A stretch of 64,000 nucleotides of DNA from Burkholderiales bacterium (GTDB lineage Bacteria; Pseudomonadota; Gammaproteobacteria; Burkholderiales; Ga0077523). Each line of letters starts with the position of its first letter. Position 1 is the stretch's first letter. The notes below the pieces were generated by a model. That model saw nothing but the letters and a program-made list of their open reading frames with translations, was not told where the DNA came from and made no database searches. Position numbers and translations under genes: made by a program. The stretch is taken from positions 1-64,000 of the forward strand of contig JAIEQG010000090.1 of the NCBI GenBank assembly GCA_019747905.1, read 5' to 3'. Below, in pieces: positions 38,929-48,705 of the stretch.

Positions 38929-39447
38929 GTGAACGACTCCCTCGAGGCGCCGGCGACCGACGCCTGGAAAGGCGATGTCATGGGTCGAACGCTGCTCGTG
39001 CTCGCCCGCGCGCTGTCGTGGTTCGGCGGCAGCGTGCTGATCGCGATGCTCGGGGTGTCGGTGGTCAGCGTCGTTGGCCGCAAGTTCTTCGACTCGCCGG
39101 TGCAGGGTGACTTCGAACTGGTGCAGCTTGGTTGCGCGGTATGCGTCGCCTGCTTTCTGCCGTGGTGCCAGATCGAGAAGGGCCACGTCATCGTCGACTT
39201 CTTCACGTTGAAGCTTTCACCGCGCGCCAGGACCCGCCTCGATGCGATTGGCGCCCTGCTGCTCGCCCTGTGCGCGGCGCTGCTTGCGTGGCGCCTCGCG
39301 CTCGGCACGATGAGCGTGTGGACGAACCAGGAAACCACCATGATCCTGGGAGCACCGATATGGCTGGGCTATGGGCCGCTCGTGCCCGCCTTCGCCCTGC
39401 TCGCCGCGACCGGTCTGTACACCGCCTGGATCGAGTGGCGCCGATGA
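38929..39447 (+). CDS. dctQ: TRAP transporter small permease
   Basis: Four-TM DctQ pattern, GDFELVQLGCAVCVACFLPWCQIEKGHVIVDFF. Confidence 0.9.
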   Translation: MNDSLEAPATDAWKGDVMGRTLLVLARALSWFGGSVLIAMLGVSVVSVVGRKFFDSPVQGDFELVQLGCAVCVACFLPWCQIEKGHVIVDFFTLKLSPRARTRLDAIGALLLALCAALLAWRLALGTMSVWTNQETTMILGAPIWLGYGPLVPAFALLAATGLYTAWIEWRR

Positions 39448-40763
39448 GCGGCGTCACCCTTGCGCTGCTGTTCCTCGCGCTGATGCTGGTGTTGATGGCG
39501 GTGCGGGTGCCGATCGCCATCGCGATGCTGGTCACCGGCATCGCGGGATACGTCGCGCTCGCCGGCTGGTCGCCGCTGCTGAATCACTTGAAGTCCGCGG
39601 CCTTCGCCCGCTACTCCAACTACGACCTCTCGGTCGTGCCCATGTTCTTGTTGATGGGCAACCTCGCTTCGCGCGGCGGCTTGTCGGCAGCGCTGTTCAA
39701 CGCAGCCAGTGCGCTCATCGGCCATTTCCGCGGCGGCATCGCCATGGCGTCGGTCGGCGCCTGTGCGGGTTTCGGCGCCATCTGCGGTTCGTCGCTGGCC
39801 ACCGCTGCCACCATGGGCCAGGTCGCATTGCCGGAATTGCGCAAGCACAAGTACGACCCCGCGCTGGCGACCGGCGCGCTCGCCGCCGGCGGCACTCTCG
39901 GCATTCTCATCCCGCCCTCGGTCGTGCTGGCGGTGTATGCGATCCTCACCGAGCAGAACATCGCGAAGCTGTTCACCGCCGCCTTCGTCCCCGGGCTGAT
40001 CGCCACTGTCGGCTACATGCTGGCCATCGCCGTCGTGGTGCGGGTGAAACCCGGGTCGGGCCCCGCCGGGCCGCGCCACCGGTGGGACGAACGCCTGCGC
40101 ACGCTCGCCTCCATCTGGCCGGTCGTCGCCATCTTCATCGTCATGCTGGGCGGCATGTATGGCGGCTATTTCAGCGCGACCGAAGGCGCGGCCATCGGCA
40201 CCGCCGCCACCTTCATCCTCGCGGTCGTACGGGGCATGCGCGTGAAAGGGCTGCTCGAATGCTTCGACGCCACGGCCCGGGCCACCGGCATGATCTTCCT
40301 GATCCTGCTCGGCGCCGACGTGCTCAATTCGTTCCTCGCGCTCTCGCAGATGCCCGCCGAACTGGCCGGCTGGGTGCAAGGGAGCGGACTGCCGCCCTTG
40401 TCCGTGCTGTTCGCGATCATCCTGATCTACGTCTTCCTGGGCTGCGTGATGGACAGCCTGTCGATGATCCTGCTCACCATCCCGATCTTCTTCCCGATGA
40501 TCATGGGCCTCGACTTCTGGGGGCTCGAACAGACCGAGAAGGCCATCTGGTTCGGCATCCTCGCGCTGATGGTGGTGGAGATCGGCCTCATCACGCCACC
40601 GGTGGGCATGAACGTGTACATCATCAGCAGCCTCGCCAAGGACGTTTCCATGCGCACCGCGTTCCGGGGTGTCGTACCCTTTCTCGTGTCGGACGCGATC
40701 CGGGTATTGTTGCTGGTGTTCTTCCCGGTGTTGAGCCTGTGGCTCGTGCGTTCGATGAACTAG
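39444..40763 (+). CDS. dctM: TRAP transporter large permease
   Basis: VPMFLLMGNLASRGGLSAALFNAASALIGHFRGGIAMASV; ATGA overlap with dctQ. Confidence 0.93.
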   Translation: MSGVTLALLFLALMLVLMAVRVPIAIAMLVTGIAGYVALAGWSPLLNHLKSAAFARYSNYDLSVVPMFLLMGNLASRGGLSAALFNAASALIGHFRGGIAMASVGACAGFGAICGSSLATAATMGQVALPELRKHKYDPALATGALAAGGTLGILIPPSVVLAVYAILTEQNIAKLFTAAFVPGLIATVGYMLAIAVVVRVKPGSGPAGPRHRWDERLRTLASIWPVVAIFIVMLGGMYGGYFSATEGAAIGTAATFILAVVRGMRVKGLLECFDATARATGMIFLILLGADVLNSFLALSQMPAELAGWVQGSGLPPLSVLFAIILIYVFLGCVMDSLSMILLTIPIFFPMIMGLDFWGLEQTEKAIWFGILALMVVEIGLITPPVGMNVYIISSLAKDVSMRTAFRGVVPFLVSDAIRVLLLVFFPVLSLWLVRSMN

Positions 40764-40772
40764 GAAACCGTC

Positions 40773-41465
40773 ATGCGCGCTCTGAAGCGGACACCCCCCG
40801 GCATTCACCCGGAATACCTGTCGCCCGAGTACCGCAGCACGCGCGAGCGCGCACCGGCGCAGCCGCTGGTGGCGCTCGACCAGGGCAAGGACGAGCTCGC
40901 GGTGGCGGAGTTCTCGCCGTCGATCCTGCTGCCGCAGGACGCCGATCTCACGCGCCAGTCGAGTGCCGAACCGCTCGGGCAGCGCATCGTGGTAGCCGGC
41001 CGCGTCATCGACGAAGACGGCAAACCGGTGCGCAATTCGCTGGTGGAGATCTGGCAGTGCAACGCGGCCGGCCGCTACCACCACGCCAAGGACCAGCACG
41101 ACGCCCCGCTCGACCCGCATTTCCGCGGCATGGGCAAGGCGCTGACGGACGACGCCGGCAACTACCGCTTCGTCACCATACGGCCCGGCGCCTATCCGTG
41201 GCGCAACCATGCGAACGCGTGGCGCCCGGCGCACATCCACTTCTCCCTGTTCGGCAACGCCTACGCGCAGCGGCTGGTCACACAGATGTACTTCCCCGGC
41301 GACCCTCTGCTGCCGCTCGACCCGATCTATCAGAGCGTGCCCGAGCGCACGCGCGGACGCCTGGTCTCCGCCTTCGACCTCGACCTCACCGTCGAAGGCA
41401 TTGCGCTGGGCTATCGCTTCGACATCGTCCTGCGCGGACGCGAAGCCACGCCGGTCGTGCCCTGA
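40773..41465 (+). CDS. pcaH: Protocatechuate 3,4-dioxygenase beta subunit
   Basis: GRVIDEDGKPVRNSLVEIWQCNAAGRYHHAKDQHDAPLDPHFRG; RPAHIHFSLFG iron-ligand region. Confidence 0.93.
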   Translation: MRALKRTPPGIHPEYLSPEYRSTRERAPAQPLVALDQGKDELAVAEFSPSILLPQDADLTRQSSAEPLGQRIVVAGRVIDEDGKPVRNSLVEIWQCNAAGRYHHAKDQHDAPLDPHFRGMGKALTDDAGNYRFVTIRPGAYPWRNHANAWRPAHIHFSLFGNAYAQRLVTQMYFPGDPLLPLDPIYQSVPERTRGRLVSAFDLDLTVEGIALGYRFDIVLRGREATPVVP

Positions 41466-41479
41466 TCGGGATCATCGCC

Positions 41480-41977
41480 ATGTCCGGACTCACTCCTTCG
41501 CAGACCATCGGCCCGTTCTTCGTCGAAGCGCTGAAGTGGGCGATCGAACCGGCCGACCGGCCGCTTGCACCCGGCACCGTACGCGTCGTCGGACAACTGA
41601 CCGACGTCAACGGCAACGGCGCCGGCGACGCGCTGCTCGAGATCTGGCAGCCGGCCGCGCGACTCGGCGAATCCATCGCGGGCTTCCAGCGGGTAGCCAC
41701 CGATGACGAAGGTCGATTCACTTTTCGGATGCCGGCCCCGGGCACCGCTCAGGTAGCCGCCGACGTGACCATCCTGACCCGCGGTCTGCAACGGCACGTT
41801 TTCACCCGGGTGCACATCGGGCCGGACGGTGACCCGGCGCGAGCAACGGTGCCGGCGAACGTGCCCGCGGAGCGGCGCGCCACGTTGATCGCGAAGCGCT
41901 CGGCAGCCGATGCGAATGTCTTCGAATGGAATGTCCGGCTGCGCGGCGGCGCCGAGACGGTGTTCTTCGACCTGTGA
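41480..41977 (+). CDS. pcaG: Protocatechuate 3,4-dioxygenase alpha subunit
   Basis: MSGLTPSQTIGPFFVEALKWA; GAGDALLEIWQPA; follows pcaH. Confidence 0.9.
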   Translation: MSGLTPSQTIGPFFVEALKWAIEPADRPLAPGTVRVVGQLTDVNGNGAGDALLEIWQPAARLGESIAGFQRVATDDEGRFTFRMPAPGTAQVAADVTILTRGLQRHVFTRVHIGPDGDPARATVPANVPAERRATLIAKRSAADANVFEWNVRLRGGAETVFFDL

Positions 41978-43332
41978 GCGGCCACCTCTTCGAGCGCTTC
42001 GTCGTTGACCCTGCGGCCGATTCCGCGTTCTCGAACACGGCGATCCTGAGCGCCATGTTGCGCTTCGAGGCCGCACTTGCCAGCGCGCAAGCGCGCAGCG
42101 GCGTCATACCGGAGCCGGCTGCCGCCGCGATACGACGCCATGCCGGCACGCTCGCTCTGGATGCCGATCGATTGGTCCGCGACGGGGCTCATGCAGGTTC
42201 GCTGGCGATCCCCTTCGTCAAGGCCCTCATCGCGCACGTCGCTTCGCAGGATCCGCAAGCCGCGCGTCACGTGCATTTCGGCGCGACGAGCCAGGATGTC
42301 CTAGATACGGCACTCGCGCTGTGCACCCGGGACGCCGTCGCGCAACTGATCGAATCGCAGGCAAAGGCCATCGCGGGCGCGGCAACCCTGGCAACCCGCT
42401 TCGCGACCGCGCCGATGCTGGCACGCTCGTTCCTGCAACCGGCGGGCATCACGACGTTCGGCTTCAAGGCGGCCCAGTGGGCACACTCCCTGGCGCGCAG
42501 TCTCGCCCGGGTGCAGGCCACGGCATCCGGAGCGCTCGCCGTGTCCTTCGGCGGTGCGATCGGCAACCTGTCCGCGCAGGGCACGGCCGGCGGTGCCGTG
42601 CGCGCCGAACTCGCCCGGGAACTCGGCCTGCGCGATTCCGGTGCGAGCTGGCATACCCAACGCGAAACCTGGATCGCACTCGCCACGGACACCGCACTCG
42701 CTGCCGGCACCATCGGCAAGATCGCGCGCGACGTCGCGTTGATGGCCCAGGCGGAAGTAGGCGAAGTCGCCGAAGCGGAAGCACCCGGTCGCGGCGGGTC
42801 CACCGCCATGCCGCACAAGCGCAATCCGGTGCTCACGCTGCACGTGATCGCTGCCGTGCATCCGATTCCCGGCATGATCGCGAACCTGCTGGCAGCGATG
42901 CCGCAGGAACACGAGCGCGCGCTGGGCACGTGGCAGGCGGAGCTGGCGCAATGGCCCGACGTCTTCGTTCGGGCGATCACCGCCGCCCAATACCTGGGCG
43001 AACTGCTCGGCGGACTGCAGGTGGACGCTGCGCGCTGCCGCCGCAACATCGAGGCGCTGCATGGCGTGATCTTCGCTGAACGCCTGACCGAAGTCTTCGC
43101 ATCGGCGCTCGGCAAGACCGAAGCGCAGACTCTGGTGGCCCAGCTGTCGCAGAAAGCGACGAGCGAGCAACGTCCGCTGCGCGACCTCGCGCTCGAGCGC
43201 ATGGCAACGGACACCCGCCTGGCGAGCTGCAACAAGGCACAGGTGGACAAGGCGTTCGACCTGGTCGATGCCGCACGCGCATCCGCTGCCGCGGTCGAGG
43301 ATCTGCTGCGAGGCGTCCGGGCGGCGAACTGA
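41974..43332 (+). CDS. pcaB: 3-carboxy-cis,cis-muconate cycloisomerase
   Basis: Fumarase/aspartase superfamily; GGSTAMPHKRNPV signature; probable GTG start overlapping pcaG stop. Confidence 0.92.
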   Translation: MSGHLFERFVVDPAADSAFSNTAILSAMLRFEAALASAQARSGVIPEPAAAAIRRHAGTLALDADRLVRDGAHAGSLAIPFVKALIAHVASQDPQAARHVHFGATSQDVLDTALALCTRDAVAQLIESQAKAIAGAATLATRFATAPMLARSFLQPAGITTFGFKAAQWAHSLARSLARVQATASGALAVSFGGAIGNLSAQGTAGGAVRAELARELGLRDSGASWHTQRETWIALATDTALAAGTIGKIARDVALMAQAEVGEVAEAEAPGRGGSTAMPHKRNPVLTLHVIAAVHPIPGMIANLLAAMPQEHERALGTWQAELAQWPDVFVRAITAAQYLGELLGGLQVDAARCRRNIEALHGVIFAERLTEVFASALGKTEAQTLVAQLSQKATSEQRPLRDLALERMATDTRLASCNKAQVDKAFDLVDAARASAAAVEDLLRGVRAAN

Positions 43333-43348
43333 GCCACCCTTCGATCGG

Positions 43349-44317
<969 letters not shown>

Positions 44318-44419
44318 TCGATCATCCTCTCGTCGGAAAACGGCCTATGGTACCGTCGAAGTGGTGCCGCGCCGTCGAGTGCATAATCCTGAGCATCACT
44401 ACAACAACAGAGGTTCGTC

Positions 44420-45265
44420 ATGGGTATCGAGGTGACGAAGCAGGATGCACCTTGCGGCGCACTGGTGCGCGGCGTGGACCTGTCGGAGCCGCTGCCGGCA
44501 GACACGATCGGTCGAATCCGCGCGATCTGGCTTGCGCACCTGGTGATCGCGTTTCCGGACCAGCAGCTCTCGATCCAGGATATCGAGCGCTTCGCCCACT
44601 ACCTCGGGCCCTACGGCGAAGACCCGTACATCGAGGCGATTCCGGGTCATCCGCACGTCGTGCAGGTGAAACGCGAGGCCGACGAGAAGACACCGCTGTT
44701 CGCCGAGAGCTGGCACTCGGACTGGAGCTTCCTCCCGCGGCCACCCGCCGGCACGGTGCTCTACGGCAACGTGATTCCGCCCACCGGTGGCGACACGCTG
44801 TTCGCAAATCAGTATGCCGCGTGGGACGGACTGCCCGTCCATCTCAGATCGGTTCTCGCCGGCCGCAAAGGCGTGCATTCCGCGCGGCGCGGCTATTCGC
44901 GCGACGGCATGTACGGCGAGCGCGACAAGGGCCGGTCGATGGCGATCAAATACGGCGACTCGGCGATGAAGACGCAGTTGCATCCGCTCGGCCGCGCCCA
45001 CACCGAGACCGGCCGCGTCGCCTTGTTCGCCAGTCCGGGCTACACCATCGGCATCGAAGGCATCCCGGAGGACGAAGGCCACGCGATCCTGCGCGAGGTC
45101 TATGCGCACCAGGCACAGCCGGAGTTCGTCTACCGGCACCACTGGTCCGAGGGGATGCTGACCCTGTGGGACAACCGGTGCCTGATCCATGCCGCCACCG
45201 GGGGCTACGAAGGTCATCGGCGCCTGCTGCACCGGATCACGGTGGCGGACAGGACGCTGCAGTAG
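44420..45265 (+). CDS. TauD/TfdA-type Fe(II)/2-oxoglutarate dioxygenase
   Basis: WHSDWSFLPRPPAGTVLYG (HxD motif), distal HAATGGYEGHRRLLHRITV. Confidence 0.92.
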   Translation: MGIEVTKQDAPCGALVRGVDLSEPLPADTIGRIRAIWLAHLVIAFPDQQLSIQDIERFAHYLGPYGEDPYIEAIPGHPHVVQVKREADEKTPLFAESWHSDWSFLPRPPAGTVLYGNVIPPTGGDTLFANQYAAWDGLPVHLRSVLAGRKGVHSARRGYSRDGMYGERDKGRSMAIKYGDSAMKTQLHPLGRAHTETGRVALFASPGYTIGIEGIPEDEGHAILREVYAHQAQPEFVYRHHWSEGMLTLWDNRCLIHAATGGYEGHRRLLHRITVADRTLQ

Positions 45266-45287
45266 CCGGCCGGCTCCAGAAAAAATA

Positions 45288-45310
45288 AGGGCAGCCGAGA
45301 AGGCTGCCCT
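45288..45310 (-). terminator. Hairpin terminator; T-tract on the minus strand
   Basis: AGGGCAGCC-GAGAA-GGCTGCCCT perfect 9-bp stem; minus-strand reading continues TTATTTTTT. Confidence 0.7.
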
Positions 45311-45420
45311 GCTAAACCCCCTGGCGGGGGAGGAGACCTGCCCCTGTTTACGTCGAGGCGCGCCGGAACTTTAGGGATGCCGGTGGAATTATTTGCTTGG
45401 TTCGTTGAATCAAGGGGTTG

Positions 45421-45520
45421 GCCCCCACCCTAGCCCTCCCCCGGCACAGCCGGGGGAGGGAATGCACTCCGCCGTACACCCCTTCCCCCAACTTCGTTGG
45501 GGGAAGGTTGGGATGGGGGC
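45421..45520. repeat. BIME-like palindromic repeat, locus 6
   Basis: gcccccaccctagccctcccccggcacagccgggggaggg...ccttcccccaacttcgttgggggaaggttgggatgggggc. Confidence 0.88.
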
Positions 45521-45714
45521 AGGCAGTTCGCCCCACCTCAAACAGCGTTCGCCGCCACCCCCCCTCTTCCCCAGCCCCAACCCCAGCTTCAACCGCAAGC
45601 AATCCGACAGGCAATACTCCCGCGGCCCTTCCTGCCTCGCGAAGGACACCCCATCCACCTTGCCAAACGATCGCTTGCCTGAGCCGGCAGACCTTTGCTC
45701 GAGCGCCGTCCGCA

Positions 45715-46566
45715 TCATCGTGCGGGTTGCTCACGGACGAGGGTGGCCGGGCTGACACCGAACATGCGACGAAACGTGCGGCTCAAGTGGGCGGAGTCGG
45801 CAAACCCGGCCTTGTGTGCAGCCTCGGTCCAGGATCGGCCTTCGGTCATGACTTCCAGCGCACGAAGAATGCGAAGCCAGAGCACCAGGCCGCGGAAAGT
45901 CGTGCCTGTCTCCTCGACCAGCACGTGCCGCAGGCGGCTGGGTGAGAGGTGGACCGCTGCGGCCACCTGCGACAAGCTAACTGCCGATCCGCGCTGGCTC
46001 GAGAGGAAGTCGATCGCGGCGCACACACGGGCGCTGACGCGGGTTCTGTCGGGCGAGGGCCCCGCGAGTGAGGCAACGACCTTGCGTCCAGCATCGACGT
46101 AGGCGTCGTCGGCGGCAGCGGCGTTCTGTCGAAGCTCTTTCAGGACCGTCGTACCGCCGGCGCAGTCCCTCGGCAGCGCGGTGATGGCCGCGGTGCCGAA
46201 TCGCTTCATGAGAGCCCTCCCGGGATCCGTCTCCGGCTCGACAAAGACATGGGCGATCCAGCCGCCGCGACCGTCGAACTCGTGGCTGTGGTGGGGCATC
46301 ACGATAGCGGCCTGAAACTCGGCCCAACGGGGGGCGCCGCGTTCTCTTAGTACAAAGCCTGCGTCCTGCTCCCCCAGGGCAACCGTGATCTGAATGGCGT
46401 GGTGGGCATGGGGTGCGGCATGCCCTGCGTTGCGGCCGTACCAGAGGCTGCCGCCTTGCCAGGTGCAGATCCGGCCGATGCCGGCGACGTTCAGCGTGGC
46501 AGTCCGCGGAAGCTGCGGCGCCGCGACCAACGCGTCCGGCTGCGCACCCTGCTTTACCGGCGGCAC
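45715..46566 (-). CDS. AraC family transcriptional regulator
   Basis: VSLSQVAAAVHLSPSRLRHVLVEETGTTFRGLVLWLRILRALEVMTEGRSWTEAAHKAGFADSAHLSRTFRRMFGVSP. Confidence 0.9.
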   Translation of the reverse strand: MPPVKQGAQPDALVAAPQLPRTATLNVAGIGRICTWQGGSLWYGRNAGHAAPHAHHAIQITVALGEQDAGFVLRERGAPRWAEFQAAIVMPHHSHEFDGRGGWIAHVFVEPETDPGRALMKRFGTAAITALPRDCAGGTTVLKELRQNAAAADDAYVDAGRKVVASLAGPSPDRTRVSARVCAAIDFLSSQRGSAVSLSQVAAAVHLSPSRLRHVLVEETGTTFRGLVLWLRILRALEVMTEGRSWTEAAHKAGFADSAHLSRTFRRMFGVSPATLVREQPAR

Positions 46567-46630
46567 GGCATGTCCTTCAAGTCAGCCCTTTCGTTCAATT
46601 CCTTACCGGAGGACGCCAACACAATGCGCC

Positions 46631-46660
46631 CGTCGCTTGACCATCCCGGTCGGCGCTTGA
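46631..46660. promoter_or_regulatory. Direct repeat CG(T/G)CGCTTGA, 20-bp period, upstream of the Cys-rich ORF
   Basis: cgtcgcttga at 46631 and cggcgcttga at 46651; spacing close to two helical turns. Confidence 0.35.
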
Positions 46661-46682
46661 ACCAGTACGAAAGGAGATTGTG

Positions 46683-46856
46683 ATGGACCGTCGATTCCAA
46701 GATCAATGCCAGTGCGTCAACTGCCCGCAAGCGGGCTGTGATTGCGGTTGCCGGGCGACCGGCACGTTTGCGACACCAACAGCGCTTCCGCCCAGCTGCC
46801 AGTGCGCCGACCACTGCGGGTGTGACGCGGCTGAGCAGGGTTGCGTGTGCCGATGA
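46683..46856 (+). CDS. Metallothionein-like 57-aa cysteine-rich protein (12 Cys)
   Basis: Below the 60-aa track cutoff. MDRRFQDQCQCVNCPQAGCDCGCRATGTFATPTALPPSCQCADHCGCDAAEQGCVCR*; RBS aaggag 6-8 nt upstream of ATG. Confidence 0.75.
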   Translation: MDRRFQDQCQCVNCPQAGCDCGCRATGTFATPTALPPSCQCADHCGCDAAEQGCVCR

Positions 46857-47461
46857 ACAGTCCAGCCAGGCAACGTGCGATGCGCCCCCGGGACGACCGG
46901 CACCGGGTTCGATCATGGGTGTTTCCCTTCGTCGTGCTGGTAGCCCTGTCAGGATACTTGCGCGTCGCCCTGCCCTTTGCCGTCGATCCCGGCGGCATCG
47001 CAATCAACTACGTCGAGAACACCGGGAGTGTCGGATCTTCGGGTATGCCTACCGAGGACCAGTTCGACGAAATCGCCCGCGCCAGGTACGACGTGGTCGT
47101 GAACCTGGTACCGCCCGGATCGCTGGGTGCCCATCCGGACGAGCGCGAGCTCGTCGAAAGAAACAGAATGCGCTACGTCGGCATCCCTGTCAGCTACGCG
47201 GCGCCTCGCGCGGAGGATTTCGAGCAGTTCGTCCGCATTGTTCGAGAAAGCGCTGACGACCGTGTTCTGGTGCATTGTCAGCTTGGCTGGCGGGCATCGA
47301 CGTTCGTGTTCCTCTATCGCGTAGTGGAGCGGGGCGAGGATCCGGATGCGGCCTTCGAAGACGTGTTGCGCGTGTGGTCGCCAGCATCCCATTGGCGAGC
47401 GTTCATCCGGGACACCTTGCGCGAACGACACAAGGCCTTGCCTGCGCGGTTGGCAGCGTAG
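46853..47461 (+). CDS. DUF442/dual-specificity-phosphatase-like protein with N-terminal membrane segment
   Basis: GMPTEDQFDEIARARYDVVVNLVPP and active-site loop VLVHCQLGWRAS (CxxGxR); TM VRSWVFPFVVLVALSGYL; ATGA overlap with the Cys-rich ORF. Confidence 0.7.
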   Translation: MNSPARQRAMRPRDDRHRVRSWVFPFVVLVALSGYLRVALPFAVDPGGIAINYVENTGSVGSSGMPTEDQFDEIARARYDVVVNLVPPGSLGAHPDERELVERNRMRYVGIPVSYAAPRAEDFEQFVRIVRESADDRVLVHCQLGWRASTFVFLYRVVERGEDPDAAFEDVLRVWSPASHWRAFIRDTLRERHKALPARLAA

Positions 47462-47480
47462 CCTCGGAGGAAACATCGCG

Positions 47481-47570
47481 GCCCCCACCCCGACCCTCCC
47501 CTGGCAAGCCGGGGGAGGGAGCCGCATACCCCTTCCCCCGGCTACGCCGGGGGAAGGTTGGGATGGGGGC
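47481..47570. repeat. BIME-like palindromic repeat, locus 7
   Basis: gcccccaccccgaccctcccctggcaagccgggggaggg...ccttcccccggctacgccgggggaaggttgggatgggggc. Confidence 0.88.
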
Positions 47571-47589
47571 TGGCCCGAACGCCCCGAAC

Positions 47590-48060
47590 TCAGCTGTCCA
47601 CGCCCGCGACGCGCTTCCCCTCGCCGAACCGCACCTTCAACCGGCTCCGATCCGGCAGGCAGTACTCCCACACCGCATCCTGCCCAGCGAAGGACACCCC
47701 GCCCGGCTCGCCCAGGAGTTCCAGTACTTCCGCCGCCGAGGCCCCGCCGGCCTTCACTTGAGCGATGTCCTCCGGCCGGCGAATCGGCATGATCTCGCGC
47801 ACCTTCCCGTCACGTTCGTACACCACCCGCCAGGCACCCCAGGCGACGCGACGGTCGTTGAACTCCCAGACCTCTTCGCCCGAGCCGAGAAACCGCATGG
47901 CGTTCGGCAACCCGGTGCGGTTGCGCACCTCCTGCATCGTCCCGCCCTGGGGCGGCGTGCCGTAGATCGCGGCTTCGCCGGTCGGCCGTGCTGCACAACC
48001 GGCCAGGGCGGCCGCACCGATTGCCAGCGTGATCGCAAGTACATGGCGGATGGAGCGCAT
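47590..48060 (-). CDS. BamE/SmpA-like lipoprotein
   Basis: Lipobox LAGC; GGTMQEVRNRTGLPNAMRFLGSGEEVWEFN; second half repeats the pattern. Confidence 0.65.
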   Translation of the reverse strand: MRSIRHVLAITLAIGAAALAGCAARPTGEAAIYGTPPQGGTMQEVRNRTGLPNAMRFLGSGEEVWEFNDRRVAWGAWRVVYERDGKVREIMPIRRPEDIAQVKAGGASAAEVLELLGEPGGVSFAGQDAVWEYCLPDRSRLKVRFGEGKRVAGVDS

Positions 48061-48578
48061 CACGGCGTCAACCCTCCATACCCATGGGTGCTTCCGCTCC
48101 CCCGGTAATGCGCCCCGATCAGCGCCGTGCTCTTCAGCGTGTAGTCCGCATCGAACTCCACGACCAGCCGATGCCGCAGATTGCCGAAGTGGTGCAACCG
48201 CCACTCCCAATACAGCCGGTTGCGGATGAAGTAGATGAGGCTCGGCTCGCCCATGATCTCCACCAGTTCCTTCGAGGTCATGCCGGGCTTGATCTGCAGC
48301 TGGTCGGCATCCATCCGCATGCGCCGCGCACTCTTCACCACGTTGTCGGCACCGAACACGATGCGATAGGCATGGTAGCCGTTGGGGTTGTTGTTGTACT
48401 CCCAGATCTCCTCGCCTTCGGCATTGAACTTGATGACCGACGGCATGCCGATCCTCGACCGGACATCCTTCATGGTCGAACGGCCGGGGTCGATGCCCCA
48501 GGGCTTGGACTGGGCGAGCAATGCACCCGGGAGGCTCAAAGCCACCGCCAGGACCGCCCACCGCGAGAACCGCATCAT
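48060..48578 (-). CDS. BamE/SmpA-like exported protein, paralog of neighbour
   Basis: GRSTMKDVRSRIGMPSVIKFNAEGEEIWEYN...KPGMTSKELVEIMGEPSLIYFIRNRLYWEW. Confidence 0.7.
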   Translation of the reverse strand: MMRFSRWAVLAVALSLPGALLAQSKPWGIDPGRSTMKDVRSRIGMPSVIKFNAEGEEIWEYNNNPNGYHAYRIVFGADNVVKSARRMRMDADQLQIKPGMTSKELVEIMGEPSLIYFIRNRLYWEWRLHHFGNLRHRLVVEFDADYTLKSTALIGAHYRGSGSTHGYGGLTP

Positions 48579-48705
48579 GTCTTCTCCCGTTCGAACCGGA
48601 TCGTGCCGATTCGACTGATGCGCCCGGCGCGAGTTCAGGAACCCGAACCCCGTTCGCCGCGCGCCAGCGTTTCACGCTCCAGACTATCCGCCGACTGGAG
48701 CCGCC

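Noticed and set aside
39371-41977. 868-aa plus-strand ORF overlapping dctM, pcaH and pcaG in another frame
   Set aside because: Arg/His-rich out-of-frame translation of well-supported genes; not a real fusion protein. Only its in-frame tail is pcaG.
46853-47461. Possible classical CX5R tyrosine phosphatase
   Set aside because: The loop is C-Q-L-G-W-R (CX4R), so I place it with the DUF442-like group rather than classical PTPs.
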